Assembly: GCA_012798055.1 (NCBI GenBank)
Contig: JAAZOA010000221.1
Location: forward strand, 1 to 14,173
Length of the DNA stretch: 14,173 nucleotides
Origin: Syntrophomonadaceae bacterium
GTDB lineage: Bacteria; Bacillota; Syntrophomonadia; Syntrophomonadales; Syntrophomonadaceae
Direction: 5' to 3'
Under the pieces are notes generated by a model. That model was given only the letters and a program-made list of their open reading frames with translations. It had not been told where the DNA came from and did not search any database. The position numbers were made by a program, and so were the translations under genes. Positions 1 through 6,158 of this stretch are shown one piece after another. How positions within the stretch are numbered: the first letter of the stretch is position 1; the number at the start of each line of letters is the position of its first letter.

Positions 1-330
1 GCCGATCACGAGACCCTGTTCGTCGAAAATGAAAGAGGTATTGAATATGCGTCCCTCCTCATCTTTCTCAGGGATAGAGCCACCTACCAGAATTACCCGG
101 TTGCTGAGCGCCAGGTCAGCCAGATATACTGTCGTCGGTCCAGGACAGACTTCTGCCAGCTTGACCATAAGATTGGTTCGGTAGGGCATGGAGAAGATTT
201 CGGGGAGAACCACTAATCGGGCTCCATTTTGGGCCGCTTCGGCAACCAGTTGCCCAGCATGGGCCAGATTAGCGGATCTGTCGCTCCCAATTAGCATTTG
301 ACATATCGCGAGCCTTAGAGTATTGGCCAT
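1..330 (-). CDS. Carbon-nitrogen hydrolase, omega-amidase-like (partial, N-terminal 110 aa)
   Basis: N-terminal part of a nitrilase-superfamily amidase; the rest lies beyond base 1. The visible protein starts MANTLRLAICQM and has the family's first beta-alpha unit. Next comes LVVLPEIF, where Glu44 is the expected first member of the Glu-Lys-Cys catalytic triad, then CPGPTT and VGGSIPE followed by an IFNTSFIF strand. This order (PGPT, GGSIPE, NTSF) is typical of the NIT2/omega-amidase branch, which hydrolyses omega-amides of alpha-keto acids such as alpha-ketoglutaramate. Lys and Cys of the triad are outside the window, so activity cannot be confirmed. The ATG at 330 is preceded by a GAGGAG ribosome binding site (minus strand). 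It lies 116 bases downstream of trpS in the same direction, and a possible promoter lies in that gap. The superfamily call is firm; the omega-amidase subgroup is tentative. Confidence 0.9.
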   Translation of the reverse strand, partial: MANTLRLAICQMLIGSDRSANLAHAGQLVAEAAQNGARLVVLPEIFSMPYRTNLMVKLAEVCPGPTTVYLADLALSNRVILVGGSIPEKDEEGRIFNTSFIFDEQGLVIG

Positions 331-362
331 ATTGATGCTTCTCCTCGGGTACATAGTACATA

Positions 363-392
363 ATTGTAGAGTTGGATCAGGGCCATTATGAA
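363..392 (-). promoter_or_regulatory. Possible sigma-70-type promoter for the amidase gene
   Basis: On the minus strand, TTCATA (387-392) lies 18 bases from TACAAT (363-368). The implied transcript would start about 30 bases upstream of the ATG at 330. The -35 matches the consensus at four of six positions. This would let the amidase be transcribed separately from trpS; read-through from trpS is equally possible, since no strong terminator is seen in the gap. Confidence 0.4.
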
Positions 393-446
393 ATCTCTGC
401 CTGGATACAGCCTGGTGTTAAGCCCACATCCTATCCCAGCTGGCTA

Positions 447-1457
447 CTAGCCATTGCTCCTTGGGTTAAAATAATTAATACCCATTGCTTCCCGGACTTC
501 TGCCATGGTTTCTTTGGCCACCCTATGGGCTCTTTGGGTCCCGTCCCATAAAATATCTTTGACTAACCCGGGATTATCGACATATTGCTGTCTTCTTTCC
601 CGCATGGGCATAAGCAACCCATCTAAGCAGGCGATCAGCGTCTTCTTGCAGGCAACGCAGCCGATGGCTCCCTGGCGGCAGTCACATTCAATCTGAGCTA
701 CTTCGGGTTGGTTGAAGACCTTATGGTATGCGAATACAGTGCAAATTTCCGGATGGCCTGGATCGGTTTTGTGGATACGGGCTGGATCGGTTACTGCATC
801 CATGACCTTCTTTCTCAGTTCTTCGGTAGTATCGCTGAGATATATAGCATTGTCCAAACTCTTGCTCATTTTAGATTTACCGTCCAGGCCAACCAGTCGG
901 GGCACTTCCCCGATCAAGATCTCCGGCTCTACCAAAACCGGCTTGTATAGATCGTTGAAGCGCCGCACGATTTTCCGGGTCAATTCGAGATGGGGAATCT
1001 GGTCTTCTCCCACCGGCACCAGGTTGGCTTTGAATATGGTTATGTCAGCGGCCTGGCTGACCGGATAACCTAAAAATCCATAAGTCATATCGCTGAATCC
1101 ATGCTGTTGGGCCTCAGATTTCACAGTGGGATTATGCCGCAATACATTCACAGAAGTGAACATGCCAAAGTAAGCCGCCAATTCATGGATTTCCGGAATC
1201 ATGCTCTGGATAAAGATGGTGGAGATGCGGGGATCAAGGCCCGCAGCCAGGTAATCTTCAGCGATCTGCAGTGTGTCGCGGCTCAGGTTCTCGGGTTGGT
1301 CAAAATTAGTCGTCAGAGCCTGTACGTCAGCGATTATTATGTAACTGTCATATTCCTCCTGTAGTCTGACCCGATTGGCCACGCTGCCAACATAATGGCC
1401 CAGATGCAGTTTGCCGGTAGGTCGGTCCCCGGTCAAAATCCTCTTTTTATCAGTCAT
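447..1457 (-). CDS. trpS: Tryptophanyl-tRNA synthetase with a putative Fe-S cysteine cluster
   Basis: Class I aminoacyl-tRNA synthetase that charges tRNA-Trp, cytoplasmic, 336 aa from the chosen start. The HIGH signature appears as HLGH (18-21) after the N-terminal ILTGDRPTGKL. The KMSKS loop is present as KSKMSKSLDN (196-200 for KMSKS). The open frame extends to 1520, but the start at 1457 is preferred: AGGAGG (1468-1473 on this strand's complement) sits 10 bases upstream, and family members begin just before KRILTGDRPTG. A cysteine set, C239, C260, C267 and C270 (C-x20-C-x6-C-x2-C, with an extra C258), lies in the C-terminal half. It resembles the [4Fe-4S] site described in Thermotoga maritima TrpRS, whose first spacing is two residues longer. 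I see no T-box leader. Transcribed divergently from speD. Confidence 0.97.
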   Translation of the reverse strand: MTDKKRILTGDRPTGKLHLGHYVGSVANRVRLQEEYDSYIIIADVQALTTNFDQPENLSRDTLQIAEDYLAAGLDPRISTIFIQSMIPEIHELAAYFGMFTSVNVLRHNPTVKSEAQQHGFSDMTYGFLGYPVSQAADITIFKANLVPVGEDQIPHLELTRKIVRRFNDLYKPVLVEPEILIGEVPRLVGLDGKSKMSKSLDNAIYLSDTTEELRKKVMDAVTDPARIHKTDPGHPEICTVFAYHKVFNQPEVAQIECDCRQGAIGCVACKKTLIACLDGLLMPMRERRQQYVDNPGLVKDILWDGTQRAHRVAKETMAEVREAMGINYFNPRSNG

Positions 1458-1522
1458 AGGTAAGTATCCTCCTGCCATTGCCTTATTCCCGATTAATTCC
1501 TGTGAAACATGAACCATCATCT

Positions 1523-1551
1523 AAATTATCATTACCAGGCCAAGAATTCAA
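1523..1551 (-). promoter_or_regulatory. Possible promoter for trpS
   Basis: On the minus strand TTGAAT (1546-1551) and TAATTT (1523-1528) are 17 bases apart, with an overlapping GATAAT (1525-1530). Transcription would begin near 1516, about 60 bases before the trpS ATG at 1457. This would leave the 5' extension of the open frame (up to 1520) largely untranslated. The hexamers are weak matches, so this is a suggestion only. Confidence 0.3.
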
Positions 1552-1628
1552 GTGCGATGTTGGCCCGGCAGAGCGCAGAGCGGTCAAGTATAGAACCCCG
1601 CCTGGGCAATAATTTGTTTAAGGATTTA

Positions 1629-1656
1629 TTGACATGCGGAGCGGATATGCTACAAT
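1629..1656 (+). promoter_or_regulatory. Promoter of speD (consensus -35, extended -10)
   Basis: A perfect TTGACA at 1629-1634 is followed 16 bases later by TACAAT at 1651-1656, preceded by TG at the extended -10 position (TGCTACAAT). The predicted start is near 1662-1664, giving a leader of about 72 bases before the speD TTG. This is the best promoter in the window. It drives the plus-strand block away from trpS. Confidence 0.75.
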
Positions 1657-1735
1657 TCTACATGTATGTTTGAAACCTTCTGGAGCAAAGGAGGATTGGG
1701 AACACAACAAATATTATAGAAGGGAGTTGACATGA

Positions 1736-2116
1736 TTGCAGTCTTTGGGGCGACATGTGTTGGCCGAAGTTTACGGATGTCGATTTGAAGCATTGAATGA
1801 TATCAACAGGGTAGAAGATATCATGGTAAATGCGGCTTTAGAGGCTGGAGCTGAAGTTAGGGAGGTAGTCTTCCACAAGTTCAGTCCGCAAGGAGTGAGC
1901 GGAGTAGTTGTAATATCCGAGTCGCACCTAGCAATTCATACCTGGCCGGAACTGGGCTATGCCGCAGTGGATGTGTTCACCTGCGGAGAGAAGGTAAATC
2001 CATGGGATGCTTGCAACTTTCTTGCCGAGGCATTTGGAGCCGAATATGTCAAGGCTCAGGAAATATCCCTGGGTTTGATCGCAGACCAGGAAGAACGCTT
2101 GGTGGTAAATATTTAG
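1736..2116 (+). CDS. speD: S-adenosylmethionine decarboxylase proenzyme, prokaryotic class 1B
   Basis: Decarboxylates S-adenosylmethionine to supply the aminopropyl group for spermidine. The 126-aa length is usual for the short bacterial form, which cleaves itself into two chains. The cleavage site is visible as Glu62-Ser63 in SESHLAIHTWPE; Ser63 becomes the pyruvoyl group. His68 and Cys83 (VFTCGEK) match the processing and catalytic residues of the Thermotoga maritima enzyme, with the same numbering. Translation must start at the TTG at 1736: an in-frame TGA immediately precedes it, AGGGAG (1721-1726) lies nine bases upstream, and the product begins MQSLGRH like its relatives. The nearby ATG at 1732 is out of frame. 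No speE is adjacent, so the aminopropyltransferase must be elsewhere or absent. Confidence 0.97.
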   Translation: MQSLGRHVLAEVYGCRFEALNDINRVEDIMVNAALEAGAEVREVVFHKFSPQGVSGVVVISESHLAIHTWPELGYAAVDVFTCGEKVNPWDACNFLAEAFGAEYVKAQEISLGLIADQEERLVVNI

Positions 2117-2167
2117 GAGGGATACTATTTTAGTAGACCGAAGCAGCGTTAACCACAACCAACAATC

Positions 2168-2216
2168 CAACTAAAAGGCCCTGCTTGTAAGAATGTCTGC
2201 ATGTGGGGCCTTGTTG
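2168..2216 (+). terminator. Possible terminator hairpin after speD
   Basis: AAGGCCC (2175-2181) pairs with GGGCCTT (2206-2212). CAAC (2168-2171) can pair with GTTG (2213-2216) across a three-base bulge, and TGC/GCA pairs lie inside. The stem is strong, but it is followed by TTGTTGTCTG rather than a clean T-run, so termination may be inefficient. It lies 52 bases after the speD stop. Confidence 0.4.
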
Positions 2217-2292
2217 TCTGTAGAATTAAAGGGCTTATTGAGCCAGAATATTGATAGGATTGTGCGCCTGATTAAGGTATTATATATTAGCA

Positions 2293-2416
2293 GTGTTGAT
2301 TTGCCTGAACTTAACACAGCGAGAGCCAAAGCCCCGGATAAGGGGGTTGAAGCAGGAGAAAAAACCGCCTGAAGCGGCAAAACATTACCGCAGTCATGCT
2401 GAGGGGGATTACATAG
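2293..2416 (+). promoter_or_regulatory. Possible structured mRNA leader of the prenyl synthase-like gene
   Basis: Between the possible -10 (TATATT, 2283-2288) and the ATG at 2417 lie successive potential hairpins: GTGTTGA (2293-2299) with TTAACAC (2311-2317), then a CCCC/GGGG stem around 2332-2345, then CCGC/GCGG around 2365-2377. The ribosome binding site GAGGGGGA (2401-2408) follows. I do not recognise any known riboswitch consensus, so this may simply be a leader with chance pairing. Confidence 0.25.
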
Positions 2417-3145
2417 ATGGAACAGATTGATTTTGGGCCGACCCAAACTGAGTTGGCCACTGTGAACGAAGTATTTATTGACGCGCTAAAACCCTGGTGG
2501 GATGAATTAGAGGGTTATATTCCTCCCATGGCAGAGGAAATGAGTTATCGTGCCATCCCGGCTCTAGTCATAAATGCCTACCATTATCTGGGCTTGAGCA
2601 GGGAATTGGGCATAAAAATGGCCAATATGTTCAAGACCATTTACTTTGCTACCAGAATTCACGAGATGATCGGGGATGATGAGGAGGGACAGGAACATAC
2701 CCAGGAACTTCAATTTACAATCTTGATCGGCGACTATATTTTCGGCCGAGTCCTGAAACTGCTTTTGGAAACCAATACCGAACAGCTTCTGGACATGTTT
2801 GCGGCTATGATATGTGCAATCAATGAGGGTTTGATTGTCAAATACAAGTCAGTCCGGAGCCTGGAGGAAATTGTTGCCGTCACCCGGGCGCCATTCTATA
2901 GTTATGCATTTCGAAGTGCGGCCCAGCTCAAAGGATTTGAGGCGGAAGACGGGGAGGCATACGGCAAATTGGGACACAATCTGGGCATGGCCCTTGAGCT
3001 GCTGGATGCCGGCCATTTGAATGAGGCGGCTGATTATTTGGTGAAAGCCCGGGCCTGGTTGGATGGACAGAATGACCAGGTTCTACCGGGGCGGGTCGAT
3101 GCAATGGGACTAATTCAGGAAATCCAGCGTGACTTGAGGAGGTAG
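2417..3145 (+). CDS. Degenerate polyprenyl synthetase-like protein, probable non-catalytic (HepS-type) subunit
   Basis: A 242-aa all-alpha protein related to trans-isoprenyl diphosphate synthases but lacking their active site. The segment ATRIHEMIGDDEEGQEH (79-94) aligns with the first Asp-rich region (HDDVIDNSELRRG) of the neighbouring active enzyme, but DDxxD is lost. It is followed by the recognisable LIGDYIFGRVLKLL and INEGLIVKYK, corresponding to the TGNYVLAKSLAL and CEGEIKQM regions of the partner. Where the second DDxxD should be, it has LGMALELLDAG (189-199). The GGKRLRP motif is only partly echoed as EMSYRAIPAL. About 80 residues are missing compared with the 323-aa enzyme at 6159. 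In Bacillus (HepS/HepT) and Micrococcus luteus (HexA/HexB), long-chain synthases pair a small inactive subunit with an active one; I infer the same here. Start: ATG with GAGGGGGA nine bases upstream. ubiD follows after five bases. Confidence 0.75.
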   Translation: MEQIDFGPTQTELATVNEVFIDALKPWWDELEGYIPPMAEEMSYRAIPALVINAYHYLGLSRELGIKMANMFKTIYFATRIHEMIGDDEEGQEHTQELQFTILIGDYIFGRVLKLLLETNTEQLLDMFAAMICAINEGLIVKYKSVRSLEEIVAVTRAPFYSYAFRSAAQLKGFEAEDGEAYGKLGHNLGMALELLDAGHLNEAADYLVKARAWLDGQNDQVLPGRVDAMGLIQEIQRDLRR

Positions 3146-3150
3146 TTAAG

Positions 3151-4602
3151 ATGGCCTACAAAGATCTGCGTGAGTTCATGAAAATCTTGGAGGATATGGG
3201 TGAACTCCACCGGATCACCACCCTGGTCGATCCGGTGCTAGAAATAACCGAAATTACCGATCGGGTCAGCAAAGCAAACGGGCCGGCCCTATTATTCGAA
3301 AATGTTAAGGGTTCCGCCATGCCGGTGCTGATCAATGCTTTCGGCAGTCGGGAGCGCATGGCTGTGAGTCTCGGGGTCGAAGACCTGGATGATATTGGGG
3401 CTGAAATAACCGCCCTGTTGCAGCTTGCAGACAACGTGCCCGGGAACCTCCTGGGGAAAGTCAAGATGTTGCCTACCCTGGCCCAATTGTCGTCTTTTTT
3501 CCCTAAACTGGTCAAAAACGGCGCCTGCCAGGATGTAATCCATATGGACCCTGACCTGGGAATTTTGCCCATACTCAAGTGCTGGCCTGAAGATGCGGGC
3601 AGGTTCATTACACTGCCCCAGGTATATACCAAGGATCCCCGCAACGGAAAAAGAAATGTAGGCATGTACAGGCTGCAGGTGTATGACAAACAGACAACTG
3701 GCATGCACTGGCACATCCATCACGACGGAGCGGAAAACTACCGCCTCAACAAGGAACTGGGCAAACCGACTGTGGAAGTTGCAGTGGCTCTCGGTGGTGA
3801 CCCGGCTATTACCTATGCTGCTACAGCCCCACTGCCCAAGGAGATCGATGAACTTATATTCGCTGGATTTCTACGTAAAAAACCGGTGGAAATAGTCAAA
3901 TGCAAGACCGTGGACCTAGAAGTACCTGCTGATGCCGAGATAATTCTGGAAGGTTATATCGATCCCACTGAGAGCCGCATGGAGGGTCCCTTTGGCGACC
4001 ACACCGGCTACTATTCCCTGCCTGGAGAGTATCCAGTCTTTCATCTAACCTGTATCACCCATCGCCAGAATCCAGTGTATCCGACCACCATTGTCGGCAA
4101 GCCTCCACAGGAAGATTGCTCCCTGGCATTGGCTTCGGAGCGCATTTTCCTGCCCCTGCTGAAGATGCAATTACCAGAGGTTGTCGATATGCATATGCCC
4201 ATGGAAGGAGTATTCCACAACTGTGTGCTCATCTCCATCAAAAAGGCCTTTCCGGGTCATGCCCGCAAAATCATGAGCGCCCTTTGGGGGATGGGGCAAA
4301 TGATGTTCGCCAAGTATATCATCGTAGTGGATGCAGGAGTGGATGTACAGAACCTATCCGAGGTGCTTTGGAAGGTATTTAACAATGCTGATCCCAAGAG
4401 AGACACCATGATCGTGGAGGGTCCTCTGGATGTCCTGGATCACTCGGCCCCGCTGCCCCTATTCGGGTCCAAGATGGGAATCGATGCCACCAAGAAATGG
4501 ATTGGAGAGGGTCATGACCGGGAATGGCCGGACGATATTGTTATGAGCAGGGATATTGTAGAGTTGGTCAACAGAAAATGGAGTGAATACGGTCTTGAGT
4601 AA
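3151..4602 (+). CDS. ubiD: UbiD-family prenyl-FMN-dependent decarboxylase (menaquinone, MqnL-like)
   Basis: A 483-aa cytoplasmic decarboxylase using prenylated FMN, expected to remove the carboxyl group of a prenylated aromatic acid. Hallmarks are NVGMYRLQVYD (N169, R174), the metal/cofactor segment MHWHIHHDG (H190, H191) and E274-S-R-M-E278-GPFGDHTGYY. These carry the family's Arg and Glu catalytic residues. The length is normal. The start ATG is eight bases after GAGGAGG, which overlaps the upstream stop codon, suggesting translational coupling. The 3' end overlaps the ubiA start. Neighbouring ubiX supplies the cofactor and ubiA the prenylated substrate. With no ubiquinone expected in such an organism, the likely substrate is the prenylated 1,4-dihydroxy-6-naphthoate of the futalosine menaquinone route; this is inferred from context, not seen directly. 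Confidence 0.93.
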   Translation: MAYKDLREFMKILEDMGELHRITTLVDPVLEITEITDRVSKANGPALLFENVKGSAMPVLINAFGSRERMAVSLGVEDLDDIGAEITALLQLADNVPGNLLGKVKMLPTLAQLSSFFPKLVKNGACQDVIHMDPDLGILPILKCWPEDAGRFITLPQVYTKDPRNGKRNVGMYRLQVYDKQTTGMHWHIHHDGAENYRLNKELGKPTVEVAVALGGDPAITYAATAPLPKEIDELIFAGFLRKKPVEIVKCKTVDLEVPADAEIILEGYIDPTESRMEGPFGDHTGYYSLPGEYPVFHLTCITHRQNPVYPTTIVGKPPQEDCSLALASERIFLPLLKMQLPEVVDMHMPMEGVFHNCVLISIKKAFPGHARKIMSALWGMGQMMFAKYIIVVDAGVDVQNLSEVLWKVFNNADPKRDTMIVEGPLDVLDHSAPLPLFGSKMGIDATKKWIGEGHDREWPDDIVMSRDIVELVNRKWSEYGLE

Positions 4603-5455
4603 GCTGCACAAATTCCTGACCATGATCGATTTCGGGCATACCCTTTTTGGGCTGCCCTTCGCCTATTTAGGGGCGTTTTTGGCGATAAAGGGCATACCAG
4701 CCCTCGACCAGTTGTTGTGGATAACGGTAGCCATGTTCAGCGCTCGTTCAGCGGCGCTTTGTCTCAACCGGCTCATCGACCGGCATATTGACCGGGCTAA
4801 TCCCCGCACAGCAGGCTGGGTTATGGCCAAAGGGGAACTGCCGGTGACCGGGGTCTGGTTTTTGGTCATAGTCTTTTTTGCCCTGTTGTTTGTGGCTGCA
4901 GCCCAGTTGAATCCGCTCTGTGTCAAACTGGCTCCCCTGGCGGTAGTTATATTGTGGGGTTACTCATATACCAAGCGCTTCACCTGGTGGTGCCACCTAA
5001 TATTGGGTATGGCTGTGGGAATCGGGCCGGTGGGCGGATGGATCGCCATCACCGGCAAACTGGACTGGGAGCCTTTCCTGCTGTGGCTGGCTGTGGCTTT
5101 TTGGATTGCCGGGTTTGATACTATGTATGCCTGCCAGGACATCGATTTTGACCGCAGTCACCATCTATATTCAATCCCAGCCCGCTTCGGAGAGGCAGGG
5201 GCCTTGATTTTTTCTGCCGTTTTCCATCTCTTGACTGTTATCTGCCTTTTCCTGGCTGGTATAGCCTTGCATTTGGGGATGTGGTATTATAGCGGCGTGG
5301 TTTTTACCGCAGGACTTTTGCTCTATGAACATATCCTGGTCACTCCGGGTAGATTGCAGCGGGTGGACCTGGCTTCTTTCAAAATCAACCATTACGTTGG
5401 CCTGATCATATTTTTTTCGGCCCTGGCCGATATCCTTACCAACCCGCCAGCTTGA
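4583..5455 (+). CDS. ubiA: UbiA-family prenyltransferase (MqnP-like), integral membrane
   Basis: Membrane enzyme that transfers a polyprenyl chain to an aromatic acid; 290 aa, with about eight or nine hydrophobic helices. The first Asp-rich motif is N62-RLI-D66-RHI-D70. The second is D179-TMY-ACQ-D186-IDF-D190, followed by YSIPARFG, as in UbiA and MenA relatives. The GTG at 4583 overlaps the end of ubiD by 20 bases. An in-frame TTG at 4595, 11 bases after GGAG (4580-4583), is an equally possible start, and a shorter form could begin at the ATG before IDFGHTLFG. The match to the ubiD-ubiA-ubiX order argues for the futalosine-route MqnP rather than MenA, but the two are hard to tell apart by eye. 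The product feeds ubiD, and its prenyl donor probably comes from the flanking synthase genes. Confidence 0.92.
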   Translation: MNTVLSKLHKFLTMIDFGHTLFGLPFAYLGAFLAIKGIPALDQLLWITVAMFSARSAALCLNRLIDRHIDRANPRTAGWVMAKGELPVTGVWFLVIVFFALLFVAAAQLNPLCVKLAPLAVVILWGYSYTKRFTWWCHLILGMAVGIGPVGGWIAITGKLDWEPFLLWLAVAFWIAGFDTMYACQDIDFDRSHHLYSIPARFGEAGALIFSAVFHLLTVICLFLAGIALHLGMWYYSGVVFTAGLLLYEHILVTPGRLQRVDLASFKINHYVGLIIFFSALADILTNPPA

Positions 5456-5459
5456 AGCG

Positions 5460-5473
5460 GGGGATTGGTCCCC
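5460..5473 (+). other. Small hairpin between ubiA and ubiX
   Basis: GGGGA (5460-5464), loop TTGG, TCCCC (5469-5473) form a five-base-pair stem starting five bases after the ubiA stop, just before the ubiX ribosome binding site (AGGAAGGTGA, 5476-5485). There is no T-run, so it is not a terminator. It might protect mRNA or tune translation, or it may be chance. Confidence 0.3.
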
Positions 5474-5491
5474 ATAGGAAGGTGATGACGG

Positions 5492-6088
5492 ATGTCAAGG
5501 TATATTGTGGCTCTGACCGGGGCCAGCGGCATAGAATACGGGATAAGTCTGATCCGCGAATTAATGGCCAGGGGTCATGAAATCCATCTGGTAGTCAGTG
5601 AGCCCGCCGTAGTGGTTTTACAACAGGAATCGGACTTTAGCGGGGAAGGCACAGCTGAAGAGTATATACGCGGCAAGATGCCGCCTGGCAGGTTGTATTT
5701 ATATGCCAATTCCGATATTGGTGCGCGTATAGCCAGCGGATCATTCATCACGGAAGCAATGGTTGTAATCCCGTGCACCATGTCGACCCTGGCTGGGGTG
5801 GCACACGGGTTATCCAGCAACTTGATCGAACGGGCAGCAGATGTCATGCTCAAAGAGCAGCGTAGGTTGATCCTGGTCCCGAGGGAAACGCCATTGAGTG
5901 CTGTGCATTTGCGCAATATGCTCAGTCTGGCTGAGCTGGGCGTGGCAATAGTCCCGGCCATGCCGGCATATTATCACCGGCCAGCTTCGGTGGATGACAT
6001 CATATCTTTTATGGTAGGCAAGGTATTGGACGTCATGGGCATAGAGCATGACGTCTTCAGGCGCTACGAAGGTCGTCCGGAATCCTAA
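5492..6088 (+). CDS. ubiX: UbiX flavin prenyltransferase (MqnM-like)
   Basis: Makes the prenylated FMN cofactor needed by the UbiD enzyme encoded upstream, from FMN and dimethylallyl phosphate. The 198-aa Rossmann-like flavoprotein shows the family marks in order: TGASGIEYG (9-17), VVSEPA with Ser36, ASGSF (81-85), PCTMSTLAG (94-102), KEQRRLILVPRETPL (121-135) and the AMPAYYHRP segment (156-164) with the active-site Tyr region. The start ATG follows AGGAAGGTGA at a good distance. It is 36 bases behind ubiA, so it is probably in the same transcript. It occurs as a single copy in the window, and its pairing with ubiD is the usual genomic arrangement. The call as an active enzyme is firm because all motif regions are intact. 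Confidence 0.95.
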   Translation: MSRYIVALTGASGIEYGISLIRELMARGHEIHLVVSEPAVVVLQQESDFSGEGTAEEYIRGKMPPGRLYLYANSDIGARIASGSFITEAMVVIPCTMSTLAGVAHGLSSNLIERAADVMLKEQRRLILVPRETPLSAVHLRNMLSLAELGVAIVPAMPAYYHRPASVDDIISFMVGKVLDVMGIEHDVFRRYEGRPES

Positions 6089-6099
6089 GGCCTTCGGGA

Positions 6100-6128
6100 T
6101 TGGATTTTTAAGAAGCAAACTATATAAT
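6100..6128 (+). promoter_or_regulatory. Probable internal promoter for the polyprenyl synthase
   Basis: A perfect TATAAT (6123-6128) lies 17 bases after TTGGAT (6100-6105). The predicted start near 6135 gives a leader of about 25 bases to the ATG. An imperfect inverted repeat over the end of ubiX (AATCC at 6081-6085 with GGATT at 6097-6101, followed by ATTTTT) may act as a weak terminator just upstream. The pair would separate this gene and tatC from the ubi genes. Confidence 0.5.
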
Positions 6129-6158
6129 GATAAAGTATTGTGAGCGGATAAGGGGACA

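Larger units (their letters stand above)
2117..2416. other. 300-base gene-free stretch between speD and the prenyl synthase-like gene
   Basis: No coding region is convincing here; the open frame on the minus strand at 2171-2446 has no recognisable product and overlaps the next gene's start. The first part has a GC-rich hairpin that may end the speD transcript. The middle is AT-rich, with a TATATT (2283-2288) that could be a -10 element behind a poor -35 (TTGTGC, 2260-2265). The last 120 bases contain several short hairpins (see the separate leader entry). Confidence 0.6.

Noticed and set aside
1458..1520. N-terminal extension of TrpRS to the ATG at 1520
   Set aside because: The extra 21 residues are not TrpRS-like, there is a strong ribosome binding site before the ATG at 1457, and the likely transcript start is near 1516.
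1458..1735. T-box riboswitch upstream of trpS
   Set aside because: T-box leaders are frequent before clostridial synthetase genes, but no AGGGTGGNACCGCG-like sequence or terminator/antiterminator is visible on the minus strand here.
2171..2446. Minus-strand frame (91 codons) in the gene-free stretch
   Set aside because: It overlaps the start of the prenyl synthase-like gene, has no ribosome binding site context or known product, and coincides with the hairpins described.
3156..3716. Long minus-strand open frame (186 codons) within ubiD
   Set aside because: Antisense to strongly conserved UbiD motifs, with no ribosome binding site or recognisable product.
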